Assembly: GCA_963815445.1 (NCBI GenBank)
Contig: CAWFGV010000011.1
Coordinates: forward strand, 868,001-932,000
Origin: JANLYC01 sp963815445
GTDB taxonomy: Bacteria > Actinomycetota > Actinomycetes > Propionibacteriales > Nocardioidaceae
DNA length: 64,000 nt
Reading direction: 5' to 3'
Every line of letters begins with the position of its first letter. The stretch's first letter is position 1. The translations under genes and the position numbers were made by a program. Positions 13,710 to 22,601 of the stretch are shown piece after piece. The notes beneath the pieces are model-generated. The model did no database searches. It was not told where the DNA came from and saw only the letters and a list, made by a program, of their open reading frames with translations.

Positions 13710-13738
13710 ACCTTACGTAGCGATGCCGGACACGTCAA
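13710..13738 (-). promoter_or_regulatory. rRNA operon promoter
   Basis: On the minus strand TTGACG (13733-13738) and TAAGGT (13710-13715) are separated by exactly 17 bases, a near-consensus housekeeping sigma promoter typical of actinobacterial rrn operons. Initiation would fall a few bases below 13710, giving a leader of about 440 nt. Confidence 0.8.
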
Positions 13739-13850
13739 ATCACCACGGTGTGGCGGCGCTCACATTCACATACTCCCAGGTCAGAGGCCATTTTGACGTT
13801 CCGTCGTCCCCCGATGAGCCTGATGTGACCAGCCATGAACCACAGCGTTG

Positions 13851-14900
13851 TCATTTGGACCATGTGCCTGGTGCCAGCAAATCGGCGTCGACGTGGGCAA
13901 GATCGGGGCACCCAGCCAGCATCATCGCCTCGCGCAGCTCACCTCCGAGCTCCGCGACCAGCCGCTCCACGCCCGCGTGGCCGTCGACGGTGAGCGCCCA
14001 CAAGGCGGGGCGGCCGACGAAGACGGCTCGGGCGCCGAGCGCGCACGCGGTGAGCACGTCCAGACCACGGCGGACACCACCGTCGACGTACACCTCGGTC
14101 CCGTCGCTGACCGCGGCCACCACCTCTGGCAACGCCTCTCGGGTGGATATCGTCTGGTCGAGCTGGCGGCCACCGTGGTTCGAGACCCAGACCGCGGCAG
14201 CTCCGGCCGCGACGGCCCGGGCGGCGTCGTCGCCGCGGAGCACTCCCTTCACCACGACCGGCAGCCCGGTCGCCTCGGCCAGCCAGCCGATGACGTCCGG
14301 TGTGAGGTCGTCGGCCTTGGTCAGGTCGGCAGGCTCTGCCCCGGCGGCCGCGTGCACGTTGGTGTGGGAGTGGCCCTGCGGCGTCGACTCCCAGACGGAC
14401 GGCCCGTCGTCGTACTTGGTGCCGGTGATCGGCGTGTCGACCGTGACGACGACGGCACAGGCACCGGCTGCCCCGGCGAGATCGAGCATCCTCCGGGTCA
14501 GTCCCCGATCTTTCAGGACGTACGCCTGGATCCACCACGGCGCGCCCGCTGCCGCGATCGAGGCGAACGAAGTGCCGGCGTTGCTCGAGACCACCAGCAA
14601 GGTGTCGGCGGCCGAGGCGCCGACCGCCATCGCTGCCTCGCCTTCGTCCGCGGCGTACCGCTGGAGGGTCGTCGGTGCGATCGCGACCGGCAGCGCGACC
14701 GGTGTGCCGAGGATCGTCGTTGCCGTGGTCACCCGGGAGACGTCGGTGAGCACATGCGGACGCAGCCGCACGTCACGCCAGCTCTGCACGGCCTCCGCGG
14801 CGCTCAGCCCGTCCCGAGCACCCTGACGGTAGTAGGCGGCGACCACCTCCGGCAGCAGGCGCCCGGCCGCCGCCTCGAGGTCATCGACCCACTGCGACAT
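13851..14900 (-). CDS. FMN-dependent alpha-hydroxy-acid oxidase/dehydrogenase
   Basis: A 349-aa TIM-barrel flavoprotein of the lactate/glycolate oxidase family, oxidising L-2-hydroxy acids to 2-keto acids. Motifs: ILGTPVALPVAIAPT, the substrate-base pair around VWVSNHGGRQLD (catalytic His) and the FMN phosphate loop VYVDGGVRRGLDVLTACALGARAVFVGRP. No membrane segment, so a soluble oxidase form. It starts one base after the tyrS stop, so it is co-transcribed with tyrS. The mycofactocin protein MftD is a close relative, but no other mycofactocin gene is nearby. The exact substrate cannot be read. Confidence 0.85.
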   Translation of the reverse strand: MSQWVDDLEAAAGRLLPEVVAAYYRQGARDGLSAAEAVQSWRDVRLRPHVLTDVSRVTTATTILGTPVALPVAIAPTTLQRYAADEGEAAMAVGASAADTLLVVSSNAGTSFASIAAAGAPWWIQAYVLKDRGLTRRMLDLAGAAGACAVVVTVDTPITGTKYDDGPSVWESTPQGHSHTNVHAAAGAEPADLTKADDLTPDVIGWLAEATGLPVVVKGVLRGDDAARAVAAGAAAVWVSNHGGRQLDQTISTREALPEVVAAVSDGTEVYVDGGVRRGLDVLTACALGARAVFVGRPALWALTVDGHAGVERLVAELGGELREAMMLAGCPDLAHVDADLLAPGTWSK

Positions 14901-14901
14901 C

Positions 14902-16176
14902 TCAGCTGTCGGCACCGACGCGGACGCCGGCCAGGTTGCGTTTGCCCCTGCGCAGCAGCAACCAGCCGCCCGGCAGCAGCTCCGACACGTCGACGCGCGC
15001 GTCCGGGTCGGTGATGCGGGCGTTGTTGAGGTACGCGCCACCCTCACCGAAGGTCCTGCGCGCCTCGCTCTTGCTGGCGACCAGTCCGGTCTCGGCGAAC
15101 AGGTCGACCAGGAGCGGCAGCTCGGGCGTCCGTGGAATCTCGACATGGGGTGCCTCGATGAGCGCCGCTGTCAACGTGGCCGGGTCGAGATCGGCGAGCT
15201 CTCCCCCACCGAACAGCGCCGCGGACGCCGCCTTGACCCGTTCGGTCTCGGCGGCACCATGGGTCAGCGACGTCATCTCGTCGGCCAGCGACCGCTGCGC
15301 AGCGCGCAGGAAGGGCTTCTCGTCGACGAGCCGGCCCAGCTCCTCGATCTCCTCATGCGACAGGAACGAGTAGTACTTCAGCAGCGAGACGACATCACGG
15401 TCGTCACTGTTGAACCAGAACTGGTAGAACGCGTACGGCGACGTCATCTTGGCATCCAGCCACACCGAGCCGGACTCTGTCTTGCCGAACTTCGTGCCGT
15501 CGGCCTTGGTCACGAGAGGGGTGGCCAAGGCATGCACCCGCTCCCCCTCGGCACGCCGGATGAGCTCGACGCCGGCCGTGAGGTTGCCCCACTGGTCTGA
15601 CCCGCCGGTCTGCAGCCGGACACCGTGGTCGCGGTACAGGTTCAGGTAGTCCATCGACTGCAGCAGCACGTAGCTGAACTCCGTGTAGGAGATCCCCGCC
15701 TCGAGCCGGCTGCGCACGACCTCCCGGGCCAGCATGCGGTTGACCGGGAAGTGTTTGCCGACGTCGCGCAGGAAGTCGATCGTGGACAGGCTCGCGGTCC
15801 AGTCGTAGTTGTTGACCACCGTGGCCGCGTTCGAACCGTCGAAGGACAGAAAGCGCTCGAGCTGTTCGCGGATCGTGAGCGTCCACTCCTTGACCAGGTC
15901 CAAGGAGTTCAACCGTCGCTCCCCCGAGGCCTTCGGATCGCCGATCATCCCGGTAGCGCCGCCCACGACCCCGAACGGGCGATGACCGGCATCCTGGAGG
16001 CGTTTCAGGGTAAGGATCTGGAGCAGGTTGCCCATGTGCAGGCTCGGCGCGGTGGGGTCGAAACCGCAATACGCCGCGATCGGCCCGTCCGACAGCTCGG
16101 CGCGCAGGGCGTCGGGGTCGGTCGAGTGCGCGATGAGGCCGCGCCACTCGAGGTCGTCGAGGACGTGCTGGTTCAC
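14902..16176 (-). CDS. tyrS: tyrosyl-tRNA synthetase
   Basis: Class I synthetase charging tRNA-Tyr. From the GTG at 16176 the protein is 424 aa: the catalytic Rossmann domain with YCGFDPTAPSLHMGNL (HIGH-like HMGN at residues 47-50), the tyrosine site SYTEFSYVLLQSMDYL, the class I KMSKS equivalent KFGKT, and a C-terminal S4 RNA-binding domain (SKSEARRTFGEGGAYLNN). GTG is preferred because GGAAGGGA lies at suitable spacing and it gives the usual family length; an in-frame ATG at 16206 lacks a ribosome site. No T-box is expected in this phylum and none is visible upstream. Confidence 0.95.
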   Translation of the reverse strand: MNQHVLDDLEWRGLIAHSTDPDALRAELSDGPIAAYCGFDPTAPSLHMGNLLQILTLKRLQDAGHRPFGVVGGATGMIGDPKASGERRLNSLDLVKEWTLTIREQLERFLSFDGSNAATVVNNYDWTASLSTIDFLRDVGKHFPVNRMLAREVVRSRLEAGISYTEFSYVLLQSMDYLNLYRDHGVRLQTGGSDQWGNLTAGVELIRRAEGERVHALATPLVTKADGTKFGKTESGSVWLDAKMTSPYAFYQFWFNSDDRDVVSLLKYYSFLSHEEIEELGRLVDEKPFLRAAQRSLADEMTSLTHGAAETERVKAASAALFGGGELADLDPATLTAALIEAPHVEIPRTPELPLLVDLFAETGLVASKSEARRTFGEGGAYLNNARITDPDARVDVSELLPGGWLLLRRGKRNLAGVRVGADS

Positions 16177-16327
16177 GACTGGTCCCTTCCGGTCAAGAGC
16201 CGCCATCCGGGCGGTGTATGCCGACAGCCTGCCCTATGCAGTGCCGATCCAGGCAACCGAATTGCCTTCTGCGCGTCGGGACCACCGGGGGTCGACAGCC
16301 GCGATCGCCACCGCAAGGATCAGCGCC

Positions 16328-16507
16328 ATGACGACCAGGAGCCGATCCTCGCAGCAGTCGTGGGCGTTCGATCCGCTGACGCCGGGCCATCCCGAGTGTG
16401 GCGGGTGGGTCGACTGCTGCGACGCCGTGACGGCACCCGAAGGTCAGGCCTTTGTCCCGTCGTATGCCGCCGCCCAGCGGGACGCGAGCGACCGGGGCCT
16501 CACGTGA
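16328..16507 (+). CDS. 59-aa hypothetical protein with Cys cluster
   Basis: A short ORF beginning MTTRSRSSQQSWAFDPL and containing PECGGWVDCCDAV with three cysteines, followed by an Ala/Arg-rich end. Its stop overlaps the start of the glycosylase gene (GTGA), a coupling that argues for real translation. I do not recognise the family. The cysteines could bind a metal, but the spacing C-x5-CC is not a standard finger. Confidence 0.55.
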   Translation: MTTRSRSSQQSWAFDPLTPGHPECGGWVDCCDAVTAPEGQAFVPSYAAAQRDASDRGLT

Positions 16508-17127
16508 CGGCCCGAGACCCGTTGTCGGTGCTGAGGTGCCTCGCACCCGACGCGGCTCCCGCCGTGCTCGGCTGGCGGCTCACGCACCGGACCCCGCAGG
16601 GCCCGGTGACCGTGCAGCTGACCGAGGTCGAGGCGTACGCCGGTGAGGCCGACCCGGCGTCGCACGCGGGGCGCGGCCCGACTCCCCGCAACGCGATCAT
16701 GTACGGCCCGCCCGGCCGGCTGTACGTGTACTTCTCCTACGGCATGCACTGGTGCGCGAACCTCGTCGTCGGGCCCGAGGGCACCGCGTCCGCCGTCCTG
16801 CTGCGTGCCGGCCGCGTCGTCGACGGGCTCGAGCTGGCCCGGTCCAGGCGCGGAGGCCGCGTCGCGGATCGTGCGCTGGCCCGTGGCCCCGCGTGCCTGA
16901 CCCAAGCGCTCGGCATCGGCCGTCAGCACGACGGCGTCGACCTGCTGGCGGACCCCGACTTCTCGATCGACCCGGCCGCTTCCACGTCGGCCGTGACGAG
17001 TGGCCCGCGCGTGGGCATCCGGCAGGCCGCAGACGTGCCGTGGCGCTTCTGGCTGCGCGACGAACCGTCGGTGTCGGCATACCGCCGCAGTCCCCGCGCC
17101 GCCCCGCCGATCCCGGCTGAGGACTAG
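16504..17127 (+). CDS. DNA-3-methyladenine glycosylase (AAG/MPG family)
   Basis: Base-excision repair enzyme removing alkylated purines. The 207-aa protein has the family core TEVEAYAGEADPASHAGRG (catalytic glutamate in VEAY), TPRNAIMYGPPGRLYVYFSYG and MHWCANLVVG. The length is normal. The GTG at 16504 overlaps the preceding short ORF by 4 bp. Its stop codon overlaps that of argH on the other strand (shared CTAG), so the two convergent genes have no spacer for a conventional terminator. Confidence 0.92.
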   Translation: MTARDPLSVLRCLAPDAAPAVLGWRLTHRTPQGPVTVQLTEVEAYAGEADPASHAGRGPTPRNAIMYGPPGRLYVYFSYGMHWCANLVVGPEGTASAVLLRAGRVVDGLELARSRRGGRVADRALARGPACLTQALGIGRQHDGVDLLADPDFSIDPAASTSAVTSGPRVGIRQAADVPWRFWLRDEPSVSAYRRSPRAAPPIPAED

Positions 17128-18551
17128 GGGCTGCGCGGCGTCAGCTGCGCCAGCGCGGTCCGCAGCTCCTCGATCTGTTCGGCGACTCGCGCGGGAGCAG
17201 TCCCGCCACGCCCGTCGCGCGAGGCCACGGACCCCTCGACCGACAGCACCGCACGGACGCCGGGAGTCAGGTTCGACGAGATGGCCGCGAGATCTTCGTC
17301 TGAGAGGTCCCAGAGCTCGCAGCCGAGCTCTTCGCACCGACGTACACAGGCACCGGCGAGCTCGTGGGCCGACCGGAACGGGACCCCCGTGCGCACCAAC
17401 CACTCAGCCACATCGGTGGCCAGCGAGAACCCCTGCGGGGCGAGCGTCGCCATCCAGTCGGTGTCGAACCGCAGCGTCCGCACCATGCCCGTGAGCGCTG
17501 GAAGCAGCACCTCCAACGTGTCGACGGCGTCGAAGACCGGCTCCTTGTCCTCCTGCAGGTCGCGGTTGTAGGCGAGCGGCTGCGCCTTGAGCGTGGCCAG
17601 CAGTCCGGTGAGGTCGCCGATCAGCCGGCCGGACTTGCCGCGGGCCAGCTCGGCGATATCCGGATTCTTCTTCTGCGGCATGATGCTCGACCCGGTCGAG
17701 TACGCGTCGTCGAGCTGTACGAAGCCGAACTCCCGGGTCGCCCAGATGATCACGTCCTCGGCGAGGCGGGACAGGTCGACGCCGATCATGGCTGTCACGA
17801 AGGCGAACTCGGCCACGAAGTCACGGGCTGCGGTTCCGTCGATGCTGTTGGCGACCGACCCGGTGAAGCCGAGCTCGGACGCGACCTGGACCGGGTCGAG
17901 GCCGAGCGATGAGCCCGCCAGCGCTCCCGAGCCGTACGGCGACTCGGCGGCCACCCGGGCGTCCCAGTCCCGCAACCGACTCAGGTCCCGCAGCAGCGGC
18001 CAGGCGTGGGCGAGCAGGTGGTGTCCGAGCAGCACCGGCTGGGCATGCTGCAGGTGCGTGCGGCCCGGCATCGGGTGGTTGCGATGTTCGTCGGCCTGGT
18101 CGGCCAGCGCGGCAGCCAACGCAGCAACGTGGTGCCCGATCGCGGCAGCGTGGTCGCGCAGGTAGAGCTTGAACAGCGTTGCGATCTGGTCGTTGCGGGA
18201 CCGCCCGGCCCGTAACCGCCCACCGAGCTCAGGACCGGCGGTCTCGACCAGTCCTCGCTCGAGCGCCGAATGCACGTCTTCGTCAGCGGGTGTGGGCGCG
18301 AACCGTCCTTCGAGCACGGCCGCGCCGAGCTCGTCGAGGCTGGCCAGCAGCCGGTTGAGCTCGAGCTCGGTCAACAGGCCGGCTCTCGCCAGGGCACGAG
18401 CATGCGCCCGAGACCCGGCGAGGTCGTACGGCGCGAGGCGCCAGTCGAAGTGCGTCGACCGGCTCAGCTCGACCAGCTCGGGCGACGGGCCAGTGGCGAA
18501 CCGGCCGCCCCACAGCCGCGAGCCGGAGGCACCAGGAGCCTCAGCCATCAT
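17124..18551 (-). CDS. argH: argininosuccinate lyase
   Basis: Last step of arginine synthesis: argininosuccinate to arginine and fumarate. The 475-aa protein has LWGGRFATGPSPELVELS at the N terminus, the HSALERGLVE region, catalytic MPGRTHLQHAQP and the fumarase/ASL signature GSSIMPQKKNPD. Two tandem ATGs (18551, 18548) overlap the end of argG; the first is used here. It is the last gene of the arg operon. Confidence 0.96.
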   Translation of the reverse strand: MMAEAPGASGSRLWGGRFATGPSPELVELSRSTHFDWRLAPYDLAGSRAHARALARAGLLTELELNRLLASLDELGAAVLEGRFAPTPADEDVHSALERGLVETAGPELGGRLRAGRSRNDQIATLFKLYLRDHAAAIGHHVAALAAALADQADEHRNHPMPGRTHLQHAQPVLLGHHLLAHAWPLLRDLSRLRDWDARVAAESPYGSGALAGSSLGLDPVQVASELGFTGSVANSIDGTAARDFVAEFAFVTAMIGVDLSRLAEDVIIWATREFGFVQLDDAYSTGSSIMPQKKNPDIAELARGKSGRLIGDLTGLLATLKAQPLAYNRDLQEDKEPVFDAVDTLEVLLPALTGMVRTLRFDTDWMATLAPQGFSLATDVAEWLVRTGVPFRSAHELAGACVRRCEELGCELWDLSDEDLAAISSNLTPGVRAVLSVEGSVASRDGRGGTAPARVAEQIEELRTALAQLTPRSP

Positions 18552-19827
18552 GGTGCTCGTAGCGGGTGGCCTGTTGAGCCGCTCCCCGCGACCCCGCCGC
18601 CGCTGAGCGTCCATCACGGCTGGCGGCGATCTTGCTGGGCAACCCCCAGAGCTCGACGAAGCCCTTTGCCAGCGACTGGTCGAAGGAGTCGCCCTCGTCG
18701 TACGTCGCCAGGCTGAAGTCATAGAGGCTCGCCGAGGAGCGCCGGCCGGTCGGAACGGCGCGGCCGCCGTGGAGCGTCATCCGGATGTCGCCCGTCACAT
18801 GCTGCTGGGTCGATGCGACGAAGGCGTCCAGGGCGCGGCGCAACGGTGAGAACCACAGCCCGTCATAGGCCAGCTCACCCCACCGCTGGTCGACGGTCCG
18901 CTTGAACCGAGCCTGGTCGCGCTCGACCGTGACGCTCTCGAGCTCCTGGTGCGCCGTGATCAACACCAGCGCCCCGGGAGCCTCGTAGACCTCGCGGCTC
19001 TTGATGCCGACCAGCCGATCCTCGACGACATCGAGACGACCGACACCCTGGGCTCCACCACGATCGTTGAGCTGCTGGATGGCCTGCAGGACGGTCACGT
19101 GCCGGCCGTCGACGGCGACCGGTACGCCAGCCTCGAACGTGATCGTCACCTCGTCGGGCTCACGCGGGGTCGCGGGGTTGGCGGTATAGGAGTAGAGGTC
19201 TTCGACGGGCGCGTTCCAGATGTCCTCGAGAAACCCTGTCTCGACCGCGCGACCCCAGACGTTCTGGTCGATGGAGTACGGCGACTTCTTCGTCACATCG
19301 ATGGGCAGGTCGTGCTCCTCGGCATACGCGATGGCCTTCTCGCGCGTCCAGGCGTAGTCACGGACCGGGGCGATCACCTTCAGGTGCGGCGCAAGGGCTC
19401 CGATGCCGACCTCGAACCGCACCTGGTCGTTGCCCTTGCCGGTACAGCCATGGCTGACGATCGTGGCGCCGAACTCGCCGGCTGCCTTGACCAGGTGCTG
19501 GGCGATCAAGGGCCGGGACAGGGCTGAGACCAGCGGGTAGCGATCCATGTAGAGCGCGTTCGCCTGCATGGCCGGCAGGCAGAAGTGCTCGGCGAACTCG
19601 TCCTTCGCGTCGACGACCACGGCCTCGACGGCACCGCAGGCGAGCGCGCGCTTGCGGATCGTCTCCATGTCCTCGCCGCCTTGGCCGACGTCGACGGCGA
19701 CGGCGACGACGTCGGCGCCGGTCTGCTCGGCCAGCCAGCCGATGGCGACCGAGGTATCGAGTCCCCCGGAGTACGCGAGCACGATCCGGTCCTGGCCGGA
19801 CGGTGCGGGAAGTGCTGAGGTGGTCAC
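18541..19827 (-). CDS. argG: argininosuccinate synthase
   Basis: ATP-dependent condensation of citrulline and aspartate. 428 aa with the PP-loop LAYSGGLDTSVA near residue 20, VSHGCTGKGNDQVRFE and SPYSIDQNVWGRAVETGFLEDIW. The GTG at 19827 is selected because AAGGAGAG precedes it. The C-terminal tail after LWGLPSK is Ala/Arg-rich and variable. The gap to argR (46 bp) is the only real break inside the operon besides overlaps, so argG may have extra translational independence. Confidence 0.96.
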   Translation of the reverse strand: MTTSALPAPSGQDRIVLAYSGGLDTSVAIGWLAEQTGADVVAVAVDVGQGGEDMETIRKRALACGAVEAVVVDAKDEFAEHFCLPAMQANALYMDRYPLVSALSRPLIAQHLVKAAGEFGATIVSHGCTGKGNDQVRFEVGIGALAPHLKVIAPVRDYAWTREKAIAYAEEHDLPIDVTKKSPYSIDQNVWGRAVETGFLEDIWNAPVEDLYSYTANPATPREPDEVTITFEAGVPVAVDGRHVTVLQAIQQLNDRGGAQGVGRLDVVEDRLVGIKSREVYEAPGALVLITAHQELESVTVERDQARFKRTVDQRWGELAYDGLWFSPLRRALDAFVASTQQHVTGDIRMTLHGGRAVPTGRRSSASLYDFSLATYDEGDSFDQSLAKGFVELWGLPSKIAASRDGRSAAAGSRGAAQQATRYEHHDG

Positions 19828-19873
19828 GACGCTCTCCTTGCCTTGCAGGCTGTGGTGGTGCGGTGGACGAGGT

Positions 19874-20407
19874 TCAGGTTCTGTCGGCGCTGCTGTCGGC
19901 GCCGACCTCGGCGAGGGCGATGAGACGGGAGGCGAGGGACTCTCCCCCGTCGGCGTCCCGGCTGATGACGAGGACCGTGTCATCGCCGGCGATGGTGCCG
20001 AGCACGTCGGCGAGCTCGGACTTGTCCAGCGCCGACGCCAGGAACTGCGCGGCGCCGGGAGGCGTCCGCAGCACGACGAAGTTCATCGACGCCTCGGCGC
20101 TCACGAGGAGCTCGTTGCACAGTCGAGCCAGCCGGCCCTCGGCCACCGCGGATTCGGTCGGCGGGCGCGGTGTCCGGTCGCCACCCTCACCGGGCACGGC
20201 ATACACCAGCACCCCCCTCCCGTCCCGGACCCGGACGGCGTCGAGCTCGACGAGGTCACGTGAGACCGTGCCCTGGGTGACCCGTTGACCCGACGTCGCG
20301 AGCAGGTCCGCCAGCTCGGCCTGCGAGCGGACCTGGTAACGACCGAGCAGCTCCACGATCTTCGCGTGGCGGGCAGCCTTCGTCGTGGCGACGGTGACGG
20401 AGCTCAT
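19874..20407 (-). CDS. argR: arginine repressor ArgR
   Basis: Arginine-sensing repressor/activator acting as a hexamer on ARG boxes. 177 aa. The N-terminal winged helix (ARHAKIVELLGRYQVRSQAELADLL, TQGTVSRDLVELDAVRVRDG) is followed by the C-terminal oligomerisation and arginine-binding domain containing GTIAGDDTVLVISRD. The ATG at 20407 overlaps the argF stop (ATGA). Encoded within the operon it should control, as in other actinobacteria, so autoregulation is likely. Confidence 0.95.
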   Translation of the reverse strand: MSSVTVATTKAARHAKIVELLGRYQVRSQAELADLLATSGQRVTQGTVSRDLVELDAVRVRDGRGVLVYAVPGEGGDRTPRPPTESAVAEGRLARLCNELLVSAEASMNFVVLRTPPGAAQFLASALDKSELADVLGTIAGDDTVLVISRDADGGESLASRLIALAEVGADSSADRT

Positions 20408-21336
20408 CGCTCGTCCGCCTTGGCCAGCAACCAGCTGAGCAGCGCCTTCTGTGCGTGCAGGCGGCACTCGGCCTCGTCCCACACGATGCTCTGCGGCCCG
20501 TCGATGACGTCCGCGCTGATCTCCTTGCCGCGGTACGCCGGCAGGCAGTGCAGCACGACCGCGTCGCGATCCGCGAGCGCCATGGCCGCGCTGTCCACCT
20601 GGTACGGGACGAAGGGCGACGAACGGTCGCCCGCCTCGCTCTCCTGACCCATCGAGACCCAGGTGTCGGTCACGACGACGTCGGCGCCCTCGACGGCGGC
20701 TTGCGGCGAGGCCTCGTGCAGCACCGAGCCGCCGGTCTCCGCAGCGTGCCGGACAGCGGCGCTCATGACCTCAGGGTCGGGTTGATAGTCGGCCGGCGAG
20801 CCGATGCGGACATGCATGCCGGCCAAGGCGCCGCCGAGCAGGTAGGAGTGCGCCATGTTGTTGGCACCGTCACCGAGGTAGGTCAGGGTCAGCCCGGCCG
20901 TCTTGCCCTTGTGCATCCGGACGGCCTGCAGGTCCGCGAGGATCTGGCACGGGTGGAACTGATCGGTCAACGCGTTGACGACGGGTACCCGCGACACCGC
21001 CGCCATCGCCTCGACCCGGTCCTGTCCGAACGTGCGCCACACGATGGCCCGGACCTGGCGGTCGAGGACCCGTGTCGTGTCCTCGATCGGCTCCCCCCGC
21101 CCCATCTGGGACGACTGTGCGTCGATCACGAGCGGGTAGCCACCGAGCTCGGCGATGCCCACGGAGAAGGACACCCGCGTCCGGGTCGACGGCTTGTCGA
21201 AGAGCACCGCAACGGCGTGTGGGCCGACCAGCGGTTGCCGGTAGAACCGTTCGGCCCGGAACGCGTCGGCGAGGTCGAGGATCTCGGTCTGCTCCGCGGC
21301 GGTGAGGTCGTCGTCGCGCAGGAAGTGTCGGATCAT
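20404..21336 (-). CDS. argF: ornithine carbamoyltransferase
   Basis: Carbamoyl phosphate plus ornithine to citrulline. 310 aa with the carbamoyl phosphate motif FDKPSTRTRVSF, the TDQFHPCQILADLQ motif (HPxQ) and the ornithine-binding HCLPAYRG. The ATG at 21336 overlaps the argD stop by 4 bp. It is the only carbamoyltransferase in the window, relevant to the carbamate kinase at 41.2-42.2 kb. Confidence 0.96.
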   Translation of the reverse strand: MIRHFLRDDDLTAAEQTEILDLADAFRAERFYRQPLVGPHAVAVLFDKPSTRTRVSFSVGIAELGGYPLVIDAQSSQMGRGEPIEDTTRVLDRQVRAIVWRTFGQDRVEAMAAVSRVPVVNALTDQFHPCQILADLQAVRMHKGKTAGLTLTYLGDGANNMAHSYLLGGALAGMHVRIGSPADYQPDPEVMSAAVRHAAETGGSVLHEASPQAAVEGADVVVTDTWVSMGQESEAGDRSSPFVPYQVDSAAMALADRDAVVLHCLPAYRGKEISADVIDGPQSIVWDEAECRLHAQKALLSWLLAKADER

Positions 21337-22601
21337 GAGGGCTCCACATCTTCGGTCGGGCGGTGGCCTGGTGGAGCGACCGACCGGCCGACCGCTGCTT
21401 CCAGGACAGGAACAGCCTGCTCCATCTGCGTGGCCTCGATGACCAACGGAGGCGTCAGCCGCAGCGTGTCGGGGGTGCAGTCGTTGACGATGACCCCGGC
21501 GTCGAGCGCAGCGAGTGCGGCGCCGTTGGACGATCCGGGGGCGACGCTGACGCCGATGTGCAGCCCACGTCCCCGCACTGCCACGACGCCGGGGATCTCC
21601 GCGAGCGTCTGCCGGATCTGCCGGCCGGTCTCGACGGTGTGGCTCAGCAGCCCATCGCGCTCGATCACGTCCAGGACGGTCGAGGCCACAGCGGCCGCGA
21701 GCGGGTTGCCGCCGAACGTCGTGCCGTGGTGGCCAGGCGCGAGCAGGTCTCCGGCAGCCCCGAGCCCGATGCACGCGCCGATCGGGAAGCCGGCGCCGAG
21801 GCCCTTGGCCAGGGTGATCACGTCGGGACGTGCCTGCCCGAGGCCGGTCGAGGCGTCGGTGAACGCGAACCACGCCCCCGTGCGGCCGATCCCCGTCTGG
21901 ATCTCGTCCAGCCACAGCAGCGACCCGTGAGCGTCGGCGATCCGACGGGCAGCACCGAGATAGCCGTCCGGTGGGACGACGACCCCGGCCTCGCCCTGGA
22001 TCGGCTCGAGCAGGATGGCGGCGGTGGAGTCGTCGACCACCGCCTCGAGCGCCGTGACGTCGCCGTACGGAACCCAGACCACGTCGCCCGGCAAGGGAGC
22101 GAACGGCTCCCGGTAGGCCGCCTTGGCCGTCAGCGACAGTGCTCCCATCGTGCGACCGTGGAAGGCGCCGTCAGCGGCCACGATCTTCGTCCGGCCGGTA
22201 CGCCGGGTGAGTTTCAGCGCGGCCTCGTTGGCCTCCGTACCTGAGTTGGTGAAGAAGACCTTGCCGGTCGAGCCGAGCAGGTCGAGCAGGCGCTCGGCCA
22301 GGTGGATCTGCGGTGCGGTCGCGAAGAAGTTCGAGACGTGCCCGAGCGTGCCCGCCTGCTCCGCCAGCGTCTGCAGCACCGCCGGATGGCAGTGCCCGAG
22401 GACGTTGACGGCGATACCACCGAGCAGGTCGAGGTAGCGGTTGCCGTCGACGTCCCAGACATAGCACCCCTCGCCGCGGCTCAGCACCCGTCGCGGCGGG
22501 CCGAACGTGTTCATCAGCGCGCCGCTGTAGCGGCTCGTGAGGTCGTGGCCACGCAGCCCGGCTGTGTTCGAAAGCCACGGTGTGCTGGTGGACGACGTCA
22601 T
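21333..22601 (-). CDS. argD: acetylornithine aminotransferase
   Basis: PLP-dependent class III aminotransferase making N-acetylornithine (possibly also acting in lysine synthesis). 422 aa with the glycine-rich segment FFTNSGTEANEAALKLTRR, LLWLDEIQTGIGRTG (Asp for the pyridine N) and the PLP lysine in DVITLAKGLGAGFPIGA. Start ATG overlaps the argB stop by 4 bp and its stop overlaps argF. Typical family length. Confidence 0.95.
   Translation of the reverse strand: MTSSTSTPWLSNTAGLRGHDLTSRYSGALMNTFGPPRRVLSRGEGCYVWDVDGNRYLDLLGGIAVNVLGHCHPAVLQTLAEQAGTLGHVSNFFATAPQIHLAERLLDLLGSTGKVFFTNSGTEANEAALKLTRRTGRTKIVAADGAFHGRTMGALSLTAKAAYREPFAPLPGDVVWVPYGDVTALEAVVDDSTAAILLEPIQGEAGVVVPPDGYLGAARRIADAHGSLLWLDEIQTGIGRTGAWFAFTDASTGLGQARPDVITLAKGLGAGFPIGACIGLGAAGDLLAPGHHGTTFGGNPLAAAVASTVLDVIERDGLLSHTVETGRQIRQTLAEIPGVVAVRGRGLHIGVSVAPGSSNGAALAALDAGVIVNDCTPDTLRLTPPLVIEATQMEQAVPVLEAAVGRSVAPPGHRPTEDVEPS

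Noticed and set aside
13851..14900. MftD (mycofactocin biosynthesis) assignment
   Set aside because: No mftA/B/C/E neighbours; general hydroxyacid oxidase is the safer call.
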